DNA of 64,000 nt from Marsupella aquatica. Its lineage: Eukaryota; Marchantiophyta. The notes beneath the pieces were generated by a model, which did no database searches, was not told the DNA's origin, and saw only the letters and a list, made by a program, of their open reading frames with translations. Of this stretch, positions 12,666 to 24,084 are shown piece by piece (positions within the stretch are counted from its first letter, which is position 1; each line of letters opens with the position of its first letter). Location of the stretch: contig OZ316893.1 in the NCBI GenBank assembly GCA_973895155.1, positions 15,810,001 through 15,874,000 on the forward strand, given 5' to 3'. The position numbers and the translations under genes were made by a program.

Positions 12666-12865
12666 GTGCACAACTCGTAGGATCTTTGTGTAATAGAATT
12701 GTACTTTCCATTGGTCACTATGTGCTTTTATTGCATGTGTTTTATTTATATTATTTGATTTCATTGTGCACAACTCGTAGCAACTTTGTGTAATGAAATT
12801 GTACTTTCCATTGGTCACTATATGCTTTTATTGTATGTACTTTATTTATATTATTTGATTTCATT
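12666..12865. repeat. Tandem duplication, two 100-bp units
   Basis: The unit starting GTGCACAACTCGTAG at 12666 recurs at 12766 with a handful of substitutions; both end in TTATTTGATTTCATT. It lies about 100 bp from the left end of the large hAT element. Confidence 0.9.
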
Positions 12866-13017
12866 CACATTTAATATGTATTCTAGTCTTACTCTTTGAT
12901 TTTGTCCACTTAATATCACTACAAGACAAAAAGTAAAGCATGTTCCAAGATGAGCATGCTATATCATCCCGGTTTGGACTTGTCTGACAAATAGAGGCCT
13001 TTGGACTCGACAACCGA

Positions 13018-13545
13018 CAAGTTGTCACCCGGTCCACCCGGTCCCCGGTCCGGCTCCCGGCCGGTAATTCCCGGCCCGGCTACTATCCCCGGAATGTTAC
13101 CCGGTTCCGTCCCGGCCCGGCCCGTCGCGACTAGAAAATCCTGGCCCAGCTCGTGTATTTGGAATCGGCACCCCTCTCCCGGCCTGTGTATATGTGGCCG
13201 GCCCGGCCCGGCCCGGTCTCAGGAGTATGTGGGGAGCCGGGAATGGGGAATAGGGAATGCGAGCCGGGAGTGAGGAATAGTAGTGGAACGCGAGCCGGGC
13301 GGGGAGGGGGTGCGAGGCGAGGCGAGGCGAGGCGGGCCGGGCGGGGGGGGGCAGGCGAGCCGGGCCGGGCGGAGGGGGGCGAGGCGAGGCGAGGCGAGGC
13401 GAGGCGAGCCGGGCCGGGCCGGGAGGGTGAGGGCCGGGCCAGGATGCGGGGCAGGGCGGGGCATTTTAGGGTTAGGGCCGGCCGGATCGGCTCGGGCGGG
13501 GGTCGGCTCGGGAGGTCAAGCTCGGGTGGGGGGGCCGGGAGTATA
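13018..13545. repeat. GC-rich left subterminal block of the hAT element
   Basis: The block is low-complexity sequence dominated by CCGG, CCCGGTCC and GAGGCGAGGC units. It faces a similar GC-rich block at the right end. Long ORFs through it (Pro/Arg/Gly-rich) are by-products of the simple repeats. A TATAAGAGG motif at about 13541 lies at its inner edge, suitable as a TATA box for the rightward cargo genes. Confidence 0.8.
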
Positions 13546-13733
13546 AGAGGAGGACTCTCCCTCCTTCCCTCCTCATTCTTTACTTTTGCTTTTGGTGAGT
13601 GCATTGTTTTCCTTGCTTTTGCTTTCCTTTGCATGGTTTACTTGTTTTTTGCTTTGTGTCTTTGCTTTATGTATGGTCATTATAAGTTAGTGTTTAGTTT
13701 AATTTGGAGGGGTATTATGAGTTTCTCATGCGC

Positions 13734-14051
13734 GCATGCTTGGAGCCCCGGCTCGGCGTGTGGTATTTCGTGTGGGAAAATCTAATACCGCCTTAACAGT
13801 TTAGTGTCATTTGTGGGATTAGTGGAAAGTTTACGAGGATAGAGACATTCATGTACGCTTGCCTGGAGCTTCGGCTCGGCGTGTGATATTTTGCATGGAT
13901 ATTACGACTCCTCGTGAACGATTTCACTTCCCTCACAAATGATATCTAAACTATAGTTATCACATAGATTTGAAGCAGGAATGTTAATAACTGAAAGGAT
14001 AGGATATCATTTGTGCCCATGCTTGGAGCCTCGGCTCGGCGTGGGGTATTT
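13734..14051 (+). repeat. Three left copies of the hAT subterminal motif
   Basis: Copies begin near 13734, 13855 and 14018 and share GCTTGGAGC-(C/T)-(C/T)CGGCTCGGCGTG followed by a GTATTT or GATATTTT tail. GAGC...GCTC inside the motif is a short inverted repeat able to form a small hairpin. Three copies in inverse orientation lie at the right end. Repeated subterminal motifs of this sort bind transposase in other hAT elements (Ac is the classic case), so that is the likely role. Confidence 0.8.
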
Positions 14052-14294
14052 CACAAGAGTTATCTTTCCCCTTTGCAGTTGTTACATTCACAATAATAAT
14101 AATGAATGAAAAAAAACAAATATATCTCGTGACTATCCCGTGACCCTCCCGTGACAAGGTGTACCACGCATGATTTTCCAGGAGTTCCTATTGCAGCTTG
14201 GTTGTACACACCGCATCAGTACCTCGCCTCCCAGCCAATATGCATCGTAAGTTTCTACTCCTTTTGATACTCTTTGTTCTGGTGTCGCGGGAAC

Positions 14295-15956
14295 ATGGCC
14301 AACCCGGATGTAGGTGTAGAATATAGGCAGTTGATGGAGGTGATGAGTACCATGCTGAGCGATGGATTGGAACCAGATGCGAATGCCCTGAATGCCTTGA
14401 GGAATGCGCACAAAATCTTAGGGTTTAGTAGAAAAGCCAAAATAGCAGGGAAGCGAAAACAAAGAGGAGGGGCTGCTCAAACAACCATCGACATCAACCA
14501 TCGACAAAATGTGTTACTGGCCATTTGGAAGGATATAGTATATCCCTACACCCAACCGGAATAGTATGAGCATGATAGGTTTGAAAGGAAGTATACCTTA
14601 CATGGAGAACAGGGATACAAAAACTTTCAAAATGACATGGTGCGTTGCATGCGCCAAACCGTAGAGAAGGAAGAGGACATGACACGAGAACAGATTCAGC
14701 AATTTCAACGCGAGGCTGAGAAGCCTCAAGGATTTGTTGAGCAATTGGCACTGAACTTGGCTGTGAACCTGTGGGACAAGTTGGTAGCCAATTTGGGGGG
14801 GGCTGAGTCCATATTCCTTGGAAATCCTGCCCTCCATAGACACAAAAGATAATTGTGTCTAAAATGGAGCAATGAGTTAGGAATGGCCAGAACAGAAAGT
14901 AATGTCAAATATGCGAATAAGGTCGTGCAATTTGGGGAGCTTGGTGTTGAAGGGCACCAAAGAGGTACAAGACCATCACGTGTTGTTCCAGCAGTAAGGA
15001 GTATTCACTTTTTGAGGATGGAACAAGTGAAGAATTTACATCGCATTGGGAGTGGCAGCCAAGGGCAGGTGTTCTAGTGCCATATCTTGGATTGCCCACT
15101 CATTCCTCGAAATGTGAAGCTAGTGGCAAAAAGATTCAAAGATGGAGATAGGCACAAGAGGATAAAAGATGCGTTACAAGAAGTGCTAATGGGGGGTTTG
15201 AATCATAAGGGAGTTATTGGGGCCTTGGCAATGACCATCGAATTTCCACCCAAACTTATCTATGATTTTTACAATGGAGGTGACTTGGGAAGCTTCATGG
15301 ATAAGTGTGGAAAATGGGGTAAAAGCAAGGGGAAGTCACAAGGGAATGTGCAGGTTGATGTGAGATTCATATCCGAGAAGAAAAATTTTTTGGAGCATCG
15401 CTTGGGGATTGCTTTGGCTTTGTTGGAGACCTTACAATTTCTCCACAAGCACGATCGACTACATTGTGATCTTCACTTTGGAAATATCTTACTTCACTTT
15501 GATCATGAGGATGATGTTGCTATCAGAGTGTATGTAGGAATTTGTGATTTTGGGTTATCCAGGCACAAAACACAATGTACATTACCAGAGAATCGAATGT
15601 GGTCCACCCCAAGTGAGAAAGTTATTGCCTATCGAAGACAATACCCTCACTTGGCACCAGAGCTTGTTGGACCTGACCCAGCAGAGTATAGTGAAGCAAC
15701 TGATATCTATGCTCTAGGCAATTTGTTCGAGACTTTACTCACAGAAAACTGGGATGGAATGGGGCCAAGCACACGATTTTTGATGGCGGGTTGGAATACT
15801 AGAGTGTACGGTCCAAAATTAGAGAATATCATTCGTGACATGATGGCCACTGATCCTACCAAAAGAATGGATTGTGCCCATTGGAGTTTGAGGATGGTTC
15901 GCACATTTCAAGAGTGTAGATTGTTGACACAAAATAGTGTTTATTTGAGAGATTAA
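14295..15956 (+). pseudogene. hAT cargo: protein kinase-like gene with three in-frame stops
   Basis: One frame runs from ATG 14295 to the stop at 15954-15956 (about 550 codons), broken only by TAG at 14562, TAA at 14850 and TAG at 15075; there is no frameshift. The C-terminal part is a protein kinase domain. The glycine loop IGSGSQGQVF ends just before the third stop. The ATP-binding lysine lies in KLVAKRFK (about 15120). The catalytic loop reads LHCDLHFGNILL (about 15459), with Cys replacing Arg in the HRD position, and the metal-binding DFG is at 15546-15554. A PHLAPEL motif (about 15648) replaces APE. The N-terminal 250 residues are unrecognised. The catalytic residues are kept although the frame is closed, so the stops may be recent, or introns or readthrough may remove them. 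The substrate cannot be guessed. Confidence 0.75.
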
Positions 15957-16117
15957 ATTAGTTTTCACCATTATCTTCTCTTAATTACCACATGAACAAT
16001 CACATGTTCATCATGTGGAATAAATTGAAATTTTTATATCATCTCATAAAAAAAATTATTTTTGGTGAATGTTGCAATGAATGCTAAATATTTGTTTTTA
16101 TTGTAAATTTTGCAAGG

Positions 16118-17984
16118 ATGGGAAAATGGGAGTTGAGTTCAGATGAGGATGATGAGCCCAATCATGTATATGATCCTAAAATGCAAGATGGTCAAGGGTC
16201 TTACTTGGACCACAAAAATTACAGTTTTGACAACGTCCACAAACTTCCAGCAACTCAGACGGAGGACGAGTCCAAACCCAATGTGCAATGGAATATACTC
16301 ACACCCGATGTGAAACCTCCTCACACGGAATGGCCAATCAACGCCAAAGAATTGGAAATATTGATGCCTAAGGAGGCTTTTCAAAAATTTTCCAAAATAA
16401 TTTTTCGCGATGAGGAAATGTGGGGCACAAAGTCTTGGTTGCAAGATAAGTTTACTATGTCGAAGGTGACACATGAAGAGGTGAAGCAGCACTGGGCACA
16501 ACGTTACAGGGAATTTGCTCCAAGAAAAGCGCAAGGGAAAACAAGTTCAGTATATACTCCTTTTATCCGACTACTGATTGCTGAATTCATCCTGAGGTGG
16601 AAAATGGATTACCGATGGGAGACGGACGAAGGCAAGTTTGTGCATAATGTTCACTCAAAAGTCTTTTCCACCACAAGTAACAGGAATAAAATGCCTGTGA
16701 CTACCAACAAAGGCTCCAAGCGAAAAATAGATGAAGTGCACAAGGTGCATACAAATGAGAGCCAAAAAATGACTGCAATCCCACAGTTCTTTACAAAATC
16801 TGAAAGCAGTGCCGCTTGTATCAAAGAGGGAAAAAGCACTACAACAACAACAAACGTTTCTATTGGTCCAAGTAGCACCTTACCAACAAACAACACGGGT
16901 GTTTTGGATGCCAACAAGGGAACTCCTTGCATGCAAAGTGTCTGCAAGGGGTTGGGATGTGAGATTGGTGATTTTATTGAGAACATTCTCCGCGTCAATT
17001 ACCATCTCGAACTTTGTGACGCTGGTAGCATTGAATACTACACGTCAAAACTAAAAGAGAGTAATTTGAAGATGAAATCACTAGAGAAGATGTCTATTTC
17101 ATCGGGTACCAATTGTGAGGTCCAAGACATGTACTGATACAAGGCCCAATTGTTTGACAAGATGGAAGAAATTGAGAGGCTTCGAAGGCAAGTTGCTGAA
17201 AATGAAAGGCAATCCAATGAACAAGCGCAACTTCAAGAAAATAGTCATAAAGAATCTAAAGGATGAAGTTGCATCACAAAAGCTCATCATCACAAATCTC
17301 CAAGAAGAGATAGACCAAATGAACAATTCTGATATGGACAATGAATCGAACAAAGAAAAATCAAAATTGAACAATGTCAATTTTATGAATTTTCAAATGA
17401 TTGATCCTACATTAGAATCTAACCTTTTTCCTGATGTGGAGGTCGATTCGGTAGCAGTCGAGGAGTATTTTGATAAGTGGAAGAAAGATGAAAGTATGGC
17501 TGAATTTGTTCGACAAAAGGGTGCAAGGTGTCCTTGGTGTTTATATCCATGGGGCCTAGAATCAGTTTCCATTCTGGGAACTTGCGGACATTTATGGCAT
17601 CATGCTTGCTTATTCAGGTGGATGAAGAAGAGTCAAAAATGTTGGTGTAGGAAACCATTTCATGAACGGGAGTATGAGCAACAAGGATTGTTGAATCAAA
17701 TCCCACCAATGGAGACACAACAAGACGATGAAGACATGACTCAGGACAGTGCGGCGCTGACGAAAATAGATTCCACACCCATTGAAAACTTTACAATCAA
17801 TGAGTACAATCTGTCAGATGGTGACTTTGACAAGTTGTTATTCAGTGGTCATTTCAATGAATGGAAAGAGTATGCTCAGTCCAATCAACCAACTACCAAC
17901 GAGCAAAACATGCAACAATCTATTCGTCGTCATCGGCGACGTCAGCAACAAGCAGAAGTGAAAGCGGAAATGACCATGCATTGA
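16118..17984 (+). pseudogene. hAT cargo: coiled-coil/RING-type protein, frame broken
   Basis: The first frame, from ATG 16118 (MGKWELSSDEDDEPN, acidic), runs about 339 codons to TGA at 17135. The same frame continues as an evident coiled coil (KMEEIERLRRQVAENERQ) to about 17266. Coding then moves to another frame (coiled coil KDEVASQKLIITNLQEEI) and runs to 17984. Near the end is a RING-like zinc module: CPWC at about 17529, then CGHLWHHACLFRWM and a final CWC pair at about 17643, the spacing of C3H2C3 fingers, though the last Cys pair (C-x-C) is atypical. RING proteins are usually E3 ubiquitin ligases. An intron between 17135 and 17260 could explain both the stop and the frame change; otherwise this is a pseudogene. 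The Gln-rich tail ends in basic residues (RRHRRRQQQ). Confidence 0.6.
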
Positions 17985-18740
17985 GAGAGGAAGATACCAA
18001 AACATTTACTATTTGCATATTCATACATTTTTGATCGTGTAGTGTACGCTTACCTAGTTGTACTATACACATTTTCTATAGTATCGGCCGCATAGGATAG
18101 TTTCTAGACATTAGATCATATTATTCATATATAGTACCGGCTGCACCACAAAGATTTTCATGGGCATGTCCTTGAAAGTTGAAAACATATATTTATTAAA
18201 TTTCATTTTTACACTCGGTGAATCTTTTGCATGGAGATATGAATTCAGCGATTGCTGTTGTAATATGGTGATTATTTCAAAAAAATACGTTCAAATATAG
18301 AACACTCTAAAAATTGTAATCGATGATACAATCGCAAGCAAGAGTAAAACCAAGCACCAAAGCCATTGAAAGTGGGAAAAAAATATGTATTATACTTCAA
18401 AAATTACAATTGACAAATATCATCCTGTCGTAATCACAAAACATATCAAGGTTGTGAGGAGTAATCCCTCATCATATTGTTCTGATTTCGTTGCATGAGT
18501 CCATCAAATTCATGATGTCGATTGGCCCATGGAAATGGGTAACGATTATGCAAATCGTCATTGTCATGAGATTGTTGAACGACACGAGCATGCGTGTATG
18601 ATGGGTATGGGTTCGTGACATTGACTGCTGGAGTAACTGTTTGTCCCCACTGTGCATCATTATGTAGTGTTCGGCGTTGTAGTTGATCATGTTGTGCATA
18701 AAAGGCAGAAGTAGTTCCCTCCAAATGATGCTCTGGTATG

Positions 18741-21325
18741 TCACTTCCCTTGTTGAAATGCATATGAAGTACTTGCTAGGTGATCACGGTGGACATTCAA
18801 TCCTGGAAAAGTGAAAGATGGGTTTGGTTGGGAATGCATATCAAAGCCTGTATGCAATGAGTACTCCTCATCATCTTGGACTTGAGACTCGTCAATGGTA
18901 GGAAACATCAAGTAGTCAGTATCATCCTCCCATTCACCCGCATTACTATCCTCAGTATCCGGTGGAATACGAGTCAATACCTCACTATCACATTGCAATG
19001 ACAATCCTTGCAACGCCTCATCGGCATCATCAATTGTATCAAAATCATCGACATCTTCCTCCCCCTGACCCGCACTTCTTGCATCATGCTCCTCGTTCTG
19101 GAAGGCTTCAGTGGGGGATGATCTAGGTGCATCATTTCTTGCTCTTCTTTCATCATAACGTTTGTAAATGAACGTTTGGGGGTTTCGGACCTTTGTAAGT
19201 CCTTTTTCCACTCGCGTATTTGTGAATATAAAGATTAAATCTTTTGCCCGATCATTGGTCAACCTGTTACAAAATTTTGAATGTATAAATCCATACGAAC
19301 TCCAATTCCGTTCGCACGATGATGCGCACATTTGTTGGTGAGTGATTTTCCTAGCCATGATCCTTAGATCCTTGTAATCATCTCCATATGCATGCCACCA
19401 CTCTCCCGGACTGAAATTTTCAATATTTGCTTGGGCTCCTCTTATGCCAACAGATGTGTTTGGCAATTTCTTTTGAGCCTCGAATGCCTGCTTTTGGATG
19501 TCAGAAATAAGTTTAGTGACATCACGATCATGGTTGATCCCTGGCTTCACACTGTGTTCTGCGTATCTCGCAACATAATCATTGAAGCCTCTACATAGCT
19601 CAGCATCTCCGCCCACATCTTCATCTTCATCAAAGAAATAATGAGGATTCAAATATGCTGCAGCTAGCATGAAATCGTTAGTAAGCGATTTCCTTCGATT
19701 CATATACACTTTCCTTATCCTTGATTTCAGGTACTCAGTTACTAAGGAACATTCTTCCATGCTCGCCTCCAGATCAGCAATCCCCTTTTTCAAGCTCCAA
19801 TACAACCAAGCTGACTGCGGTGAGTCCCCATCAAATTCACATAGCATCTTCACCAACGGTGTGAAAAAAGTCACTGTAGAACTCACTTGAGCCCAAAATG
19901 CATCTTGTTGAATCCATTGCTTCAGTTCGTCTGCCTTTGCTCTCGTCATGTGCCCGTCCGACCTTGAGTGACCTGGAAGCCTATCACGATAAAGATGCCA
20001 TTTGTCATCAATGACCATTTCTTGCAAGGGACCTCTTAGCTCCAATGCTCTTTGCGCCATTAAGAAATTGGTCGCAAATCTTGTTGCATTTGGATTCAAC
20101 AGTTTTATGTAGGCAGATTTTTGAACAAAAATTGCGGAGAGTTTTTGGAATGATGAAACTGCTTTTACTATCCACCTCAAACGTTTGAAAATGAATTTGA
20201 ATGGATTCCATCCACTTTCATCTACCACAATTTTCTTATGGCCACACATGTCTTCTAGCAACAAATTAAACACGTGGGCAGCGCACCAGCTCCAAGTAAC
20301 ATGCGGATATTTTTGCATCACTATATCTTCACCTCCAACTCGATTAGCGGGTGCACCGTCGGTTACAATTTGTATGATGTGATCCGCGCCAATTTCGTCT
20401 ATATATTTCAGCCACATCTCTCCAAGGTATCTTCCATCTTTCTTATCATCTTGTGCAGCATTCCAACTATCCAAGAAAATATCTCCTCTACAAGTCAACA
20501 ACATGACATTCATCAAGGGTTCTCTTTGGATATTTTCCCATCCATCTGATGAAAGGGTATATCCAAAAGGTTTGGCCTCCTTCATGGTTTTTGTCATGTC
20601 TTTTGCGACATCAGCTTTGACCTCCTCCAACAATTTGAATCGGAGGTTTCGCATACTAGGAAGAGAATACCCATTAACAATTCCTTTAGAAGTCTTTGCA
20701 ACTGCTTCTTGAAATAATGGATTCTCTGAGACATTGAACAGAATACCACTTGAGTAAAAAGCTTTTGCCCACAGCTTATCCAAATGTGATCTATTTGGAA
20801 TTTGATAAGCATCTATAATAGGGTTTGAAAGACTTGATGCCCTAGCCGCATTACTCATGTTTGGATTCTCCTCCACGTCAACATGATTGGAGCCTCGAGT
20901 TGAAGCTTGCGAATTTGTCGTTTGGATAAACGATCTCCGACCTCTGGCAGACAATAGTATATGACTTCCATCGCTTCGTTTGTACCTAATAGAAGAGTCC
21001 ACTTGATCACATTGTACATTCTATTGATGTCATCCAATTCGATGACACCATAGAGTCCTAGGCAAGGTGGTGCATCCCCTTTGTATATATTTCCCATCAA
21101 ATGTGCCCTTGCTCGTGTTGCATGGAACGTAGTATATTTTTTGCAAAACCGGCATTTTTGATACATACGATTGATGTCATGACAGCCTGATGGAGAGTCA
21201 CATCGATCAAAATATTTCCATACCGGGGAAAATTTTGCACTACGTTCTCGCGCCGGATTTCGACCTTGTCTAACAGGAGTTGAATGGGCTGATAAGTCAC
21301 CTGACTCATCTTCATCTGAAGACAT
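18741..21325 (-). CDS. hAT transposase with BED finger and DUF659-type domain
   Basis: The reading starts at ATG 21325 (MSSDEDESG, acidic). A BED-type finger follows: WKYFDR, C-x2-C (KCRFCKK) and paired histidines (HATRARAH). The first frame closes at 20855; the long second frame (open from 21002) runs to 18741, so an intron or one frameshift lies within about 20950-21060. The second frame contains the DUF659-like catalytic region: LSSDGWENIQ, then IVTDGAPANR, then WSWCAAHVFNLLLED. Near the C-terminus is the hAT dimerisation region (GEWWHAYGDDYKDLRIMARK, CERNWSSYGFIHSK). These parts supply the acidic residues of the RNase H-like core. This is the probable mobility enzyme of the 9.8-kb element. 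It is transcribed toward the two cargo genes. The C-terminal 150 residues are acidic and low complexity. Confidence 0.85.
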
Positions 21326-21445
21326 GATCGAAAACAATGAAGTACTAACTCACAAATAAGTGTGAAATGCCTTCACTCAACCAAAAAATAGTTTTATTTT
21401 TGTTTTGAAAGTAATGACTTGGAAACAGGAAGATAAAACATCAAT

Positions 21446-21764
21446 GAAATATCCCATGCCGAGTCTAAACTCCAAGCATGAGCACAAATATTTACTTTTG
21501 TTTTAAGTCATTCACTTTCCTATCCGACGTATGTGATATCTATAATTTAACGATAATTTGCTAATTGAGTGAAAACATTTCCGACGAATTGCGATAATCA
21601 TGCAAAATATCACACGTCGAGCCAAAGCTCCAAGCATGCGTACATGAATAGTCTATCGATGTAATTGTATCACAAAACTCACAAATATCACTAAATTGTT
21701 AAGGGAGATTCGAAAATTTCTGCATGAAATGCCACACGTCGAGCCGAAGCTCCAAACATGCGCG
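21446..21764 (-). repeat. Three right copies of the hAT subterminal motif
   Basis: Copies near 21446-21480, 21604-21640 and 21724-21764 read as the reverse complement of the left-end motif (CACACGTCGAGCC-AAGCTCCAAGCATGCG). They sit in the probable 5' leader of the transposase gene, mirroring the left copies in the leader of the kinase gene. Spacing between copies (about 120-160 bp) is similar at both ends. Confidence 0.8.
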
Positions 21765-21854
21765 TACAAAAGTCATTCTTGCTCCCTCCTTTAGACCTAT
21801 GAGCTTCCATTGGAATACAAGTTTCAAAGAATGAAGAAATGAACATGTGATGAC

Positions 21855-21866
21855 CCTTTTTATACA
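21855..21866 (-). promoter_or_regulatory. Candidate TATA box for the hAT transposase
   Basis: The reverse complement reads GTATAAAAAGGG, about 530 bp upstream of ATG 21325. It lies just inside the GC-rich block, the mirror of the TATAAGAGG at the left end. A leader of 500 nt containing the subterminal motifs would result. Confidence 0.4.
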
Positions 21867-21941
21867 AATGTTGAGTAATGGACTATGGGACATTTGTCCT
21901 ATGTTAGAGGAACCTCTATTTTACTAACCCTAACGATGGCC

Positions 21942-22625
21942 GGCCCTAAAACTTGCCCCGGCCCTTAAAGTCAACGGGAAAATCTTGCCCCGGACCGAAC
22001 TCCCCACCCTGGTCCCGGCCCGGTCTGTACCCCCGGCCCGGTCTGTACCCCCGGCCCGGTCTGTACCCCCGGCCCGGTCCCTTCCCGGCCCGGACCCGCA
22101 TCCCGCCCGGTCCCTTCCCCTTCCCGGCCCGGCCCCTTCCCTTCCTTTCCCGGCCCTGCCCCTTCCCGGCCCAGCCCCTCCCATTCCCGGCCTGGCCCCT
22201 TCCCTTCCCGGCCCCTTCCCTTCCCGGCCCTGCCCCTTCCCGGCCCAGCCTCTCCCATTCCCGGCCCGGCCCCTTCCATTCCCGGCCCTGCCCCTTCCCG
22301 GCCCAGCCCCTCCCATTCCCGGCCCGGCCCCTTCCCTTCCCGGCCCGGTCTCTCCCATTCCCGGCCCGGCCCCTTCCATTCCCGGCCCTGCCCCTTCCCA
22401 GCCCGGCCCTGCCCCTTCCCGGCCCTGCCCCTTCCCGGCCGGGTCCCGCATCCCGCCCGGCCCCGCACTCGGCCCGCCCTCACCTAGTGTTTGTGAGGCC
22501 GGGCGGGATGCGGGGCCGGGCCGGGAAGGGACCGGGCCGAGCCGGGTGCCGGACTGAGCCGGGAATGGAAGGGGCCGGGAAGGGTCGGGGAGGGAATGGG
22601 CTGGGCCGGGTCTGGACCGGGGCAT
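21942..22625. repeat. GC-rich right subterminal block of the hAT element
   Basis: Tandemly varied CCCGGCCC, CCCTTCCCGGCC and CCCATTCC units make up almost all of this block. Long ORFs on both strands encode only Pro/Gly/Arg-rich periodic peptides and are not genes. Four near-perfect CCCGGCCCGGTCTGTACC units sit at about 22010-22080. Confidence 0.85.
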
Positions 22626-22730
22626 AAGAGGGAATATGCGACAAATAGGGTCATTTTCGGGCGACAAATGACAAGTTGTCGTGTCCGACAACACGACAAG
22701 TTGTCCGACAGCTCAAACCGGGTATATCAT

Positions 22731-24084
22731 ACTTGACTAGAGGGCTAGACTTTACATACATAACTTGTCACACTAGTCCAGACTACCCATTCTTTGAACG
22801 TGAATAGCGGGGAGGACAATAAAAATATCACCAAAATATATTTCTTATTCACATATTTTGAAGGTTAATGAAATGATAAAAAAAATTATCATACATATCA
22901 TCATTTTAATAATCATACGTAAAAGACATAACATACCATAGTACTCTTTTCTATGCACATCCCTAGTTTTCTATCCTACATCCCACTTATGCACATATAA
23001 TATGGTGGGGCCATAGAGATCAGTTTTTAATATAAATAGAAATCATAACAAAAAGCAGCCATGATTATCATTTGACATGACTGTATACATCATAGACATC
23101 AATTTTCTCATCATTCCACATGATGAGTCATGGAGTCTAGAAGCCTAGGCCCCAACTCTAGCTTGTAGTTGCAGATTTATAAGTAAGATACATCCACAAC
23201 TAAACACAATACATCTCACATACATAAGAGAATGAAGGAACAAATGAAACTCATGTGCACACATGTCCAAAACTCACAATCGCCCCCCTAACTAGGAGTA
23301 AGGTCCCCTAACTCTAGCTAGCCATGAGTTACAAGGTTGATATATATACATCTTTTTAGGTATGAACATCAGGAGATTGGGTGCAAGTGAGCCCCATTGA
23401 TTATCTACTTGCAATCCATATCTCCCAAGAGAACAAAAATGATAACTACAGCTTCATAGATACTGAGAACACAACCATGATCCACTAGCCCAATGAGTCA
23501 CCTACAATCCCGCCTACAATGGTGGTGTCAAACAAGACATGTGTCATCCTCTAAAACACTTATCACAAATTAACATAGTAGTTACTCCCTGAACAGATCC
23601 ACACAACATACACTTCAAGCCAGCATAAACATGTGTCAAACTTGGATCCATTGTTAGTACCATCAATGTTTGGAAAATGACATGGTGCATAGACTTTGCG
23701 CACATGATCCTTCCAAACCATATCATCATGTCCCTCCAACATCAAGACACCAAAAGACAACACTTCACACACACGCAAAATGGTCTGTCTGACTTGCGGT
23801 CACATCAAGTGTCGTTGGTGTTGTCTGCTGCGAATAAACATAATCACCAAGATGGAATCGTCGAATCCTCGCACGATAACCTCCTCCACGAATAGTGGCA
23901 TACCGCAAAGTATCATGATGTTGGGCAATGACAAGGTTGTGAAAGGTCATGAGCATGACTCTCTCAAAAATCCTTGCCCTCTTTGAATCCCAAGTACGCA
24001 ACTCTTATATAATAGTCAAGTGTCTACATTTGTATATGGACTAAAAAGTTGGCTATACAAAATAATTAGTTCGTGGACCCCCTA
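22731..24084. other. AT-rich region without a supported gene
   Basis: No ORF with a recognisable domain is seen. The DNA is AT-rich with scattered ACATAT-type runs. Nothing resembling an RNA gene or terminal repeat was identified. Confidence 0.45.

Larger units (their letters stand above)
12968..22722. mobile_element. Complete 9,755-bp hAT element with kinase and RING cargo
   Basis: The element is bounded by an exact 8-bp direct repeat, TATATCAT, at 12960-12967 and 22723-22730, the TSD length typical of hAT transposons. The left end reads CCCGGTTTGGACTTGTC and the reverse complement of the right end reads CCCGGTTTGAGCTGTC, giving short imperfect terminal inverted repeats. Further inside, both ends have ACAAGTTGTC-type motifs, then GC-rich simple-sequence blocks, then three copies of a roughly 35-bp motif in opposite orientation. 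Inside are two rightward genes (kinase-like 14295-15956, RING-like 16118-17984) and a leftward BED/DUF659/hAT transposase (18741-21325). The genes converge near 18.0-18.7 kb. A size near 10 kb and the cargo genes are unusual for hAT elements. Confidence 0.93.

Noticed and set aside
13131-13785. Long Pro/Arg/Gly-rich ORFs in the GC-rich block
   Set aside because: Open frames occur on both strands because of short GC-rich repeats without stop codons; the peptides are periodic low complexity.
21930-22699. Long Pro/Gly-rich, collagen-like ORFs on both strands
   Set aside because: Same cause: CCCGGCCC-type simple sequence inside the subterminal block of the hAT element.
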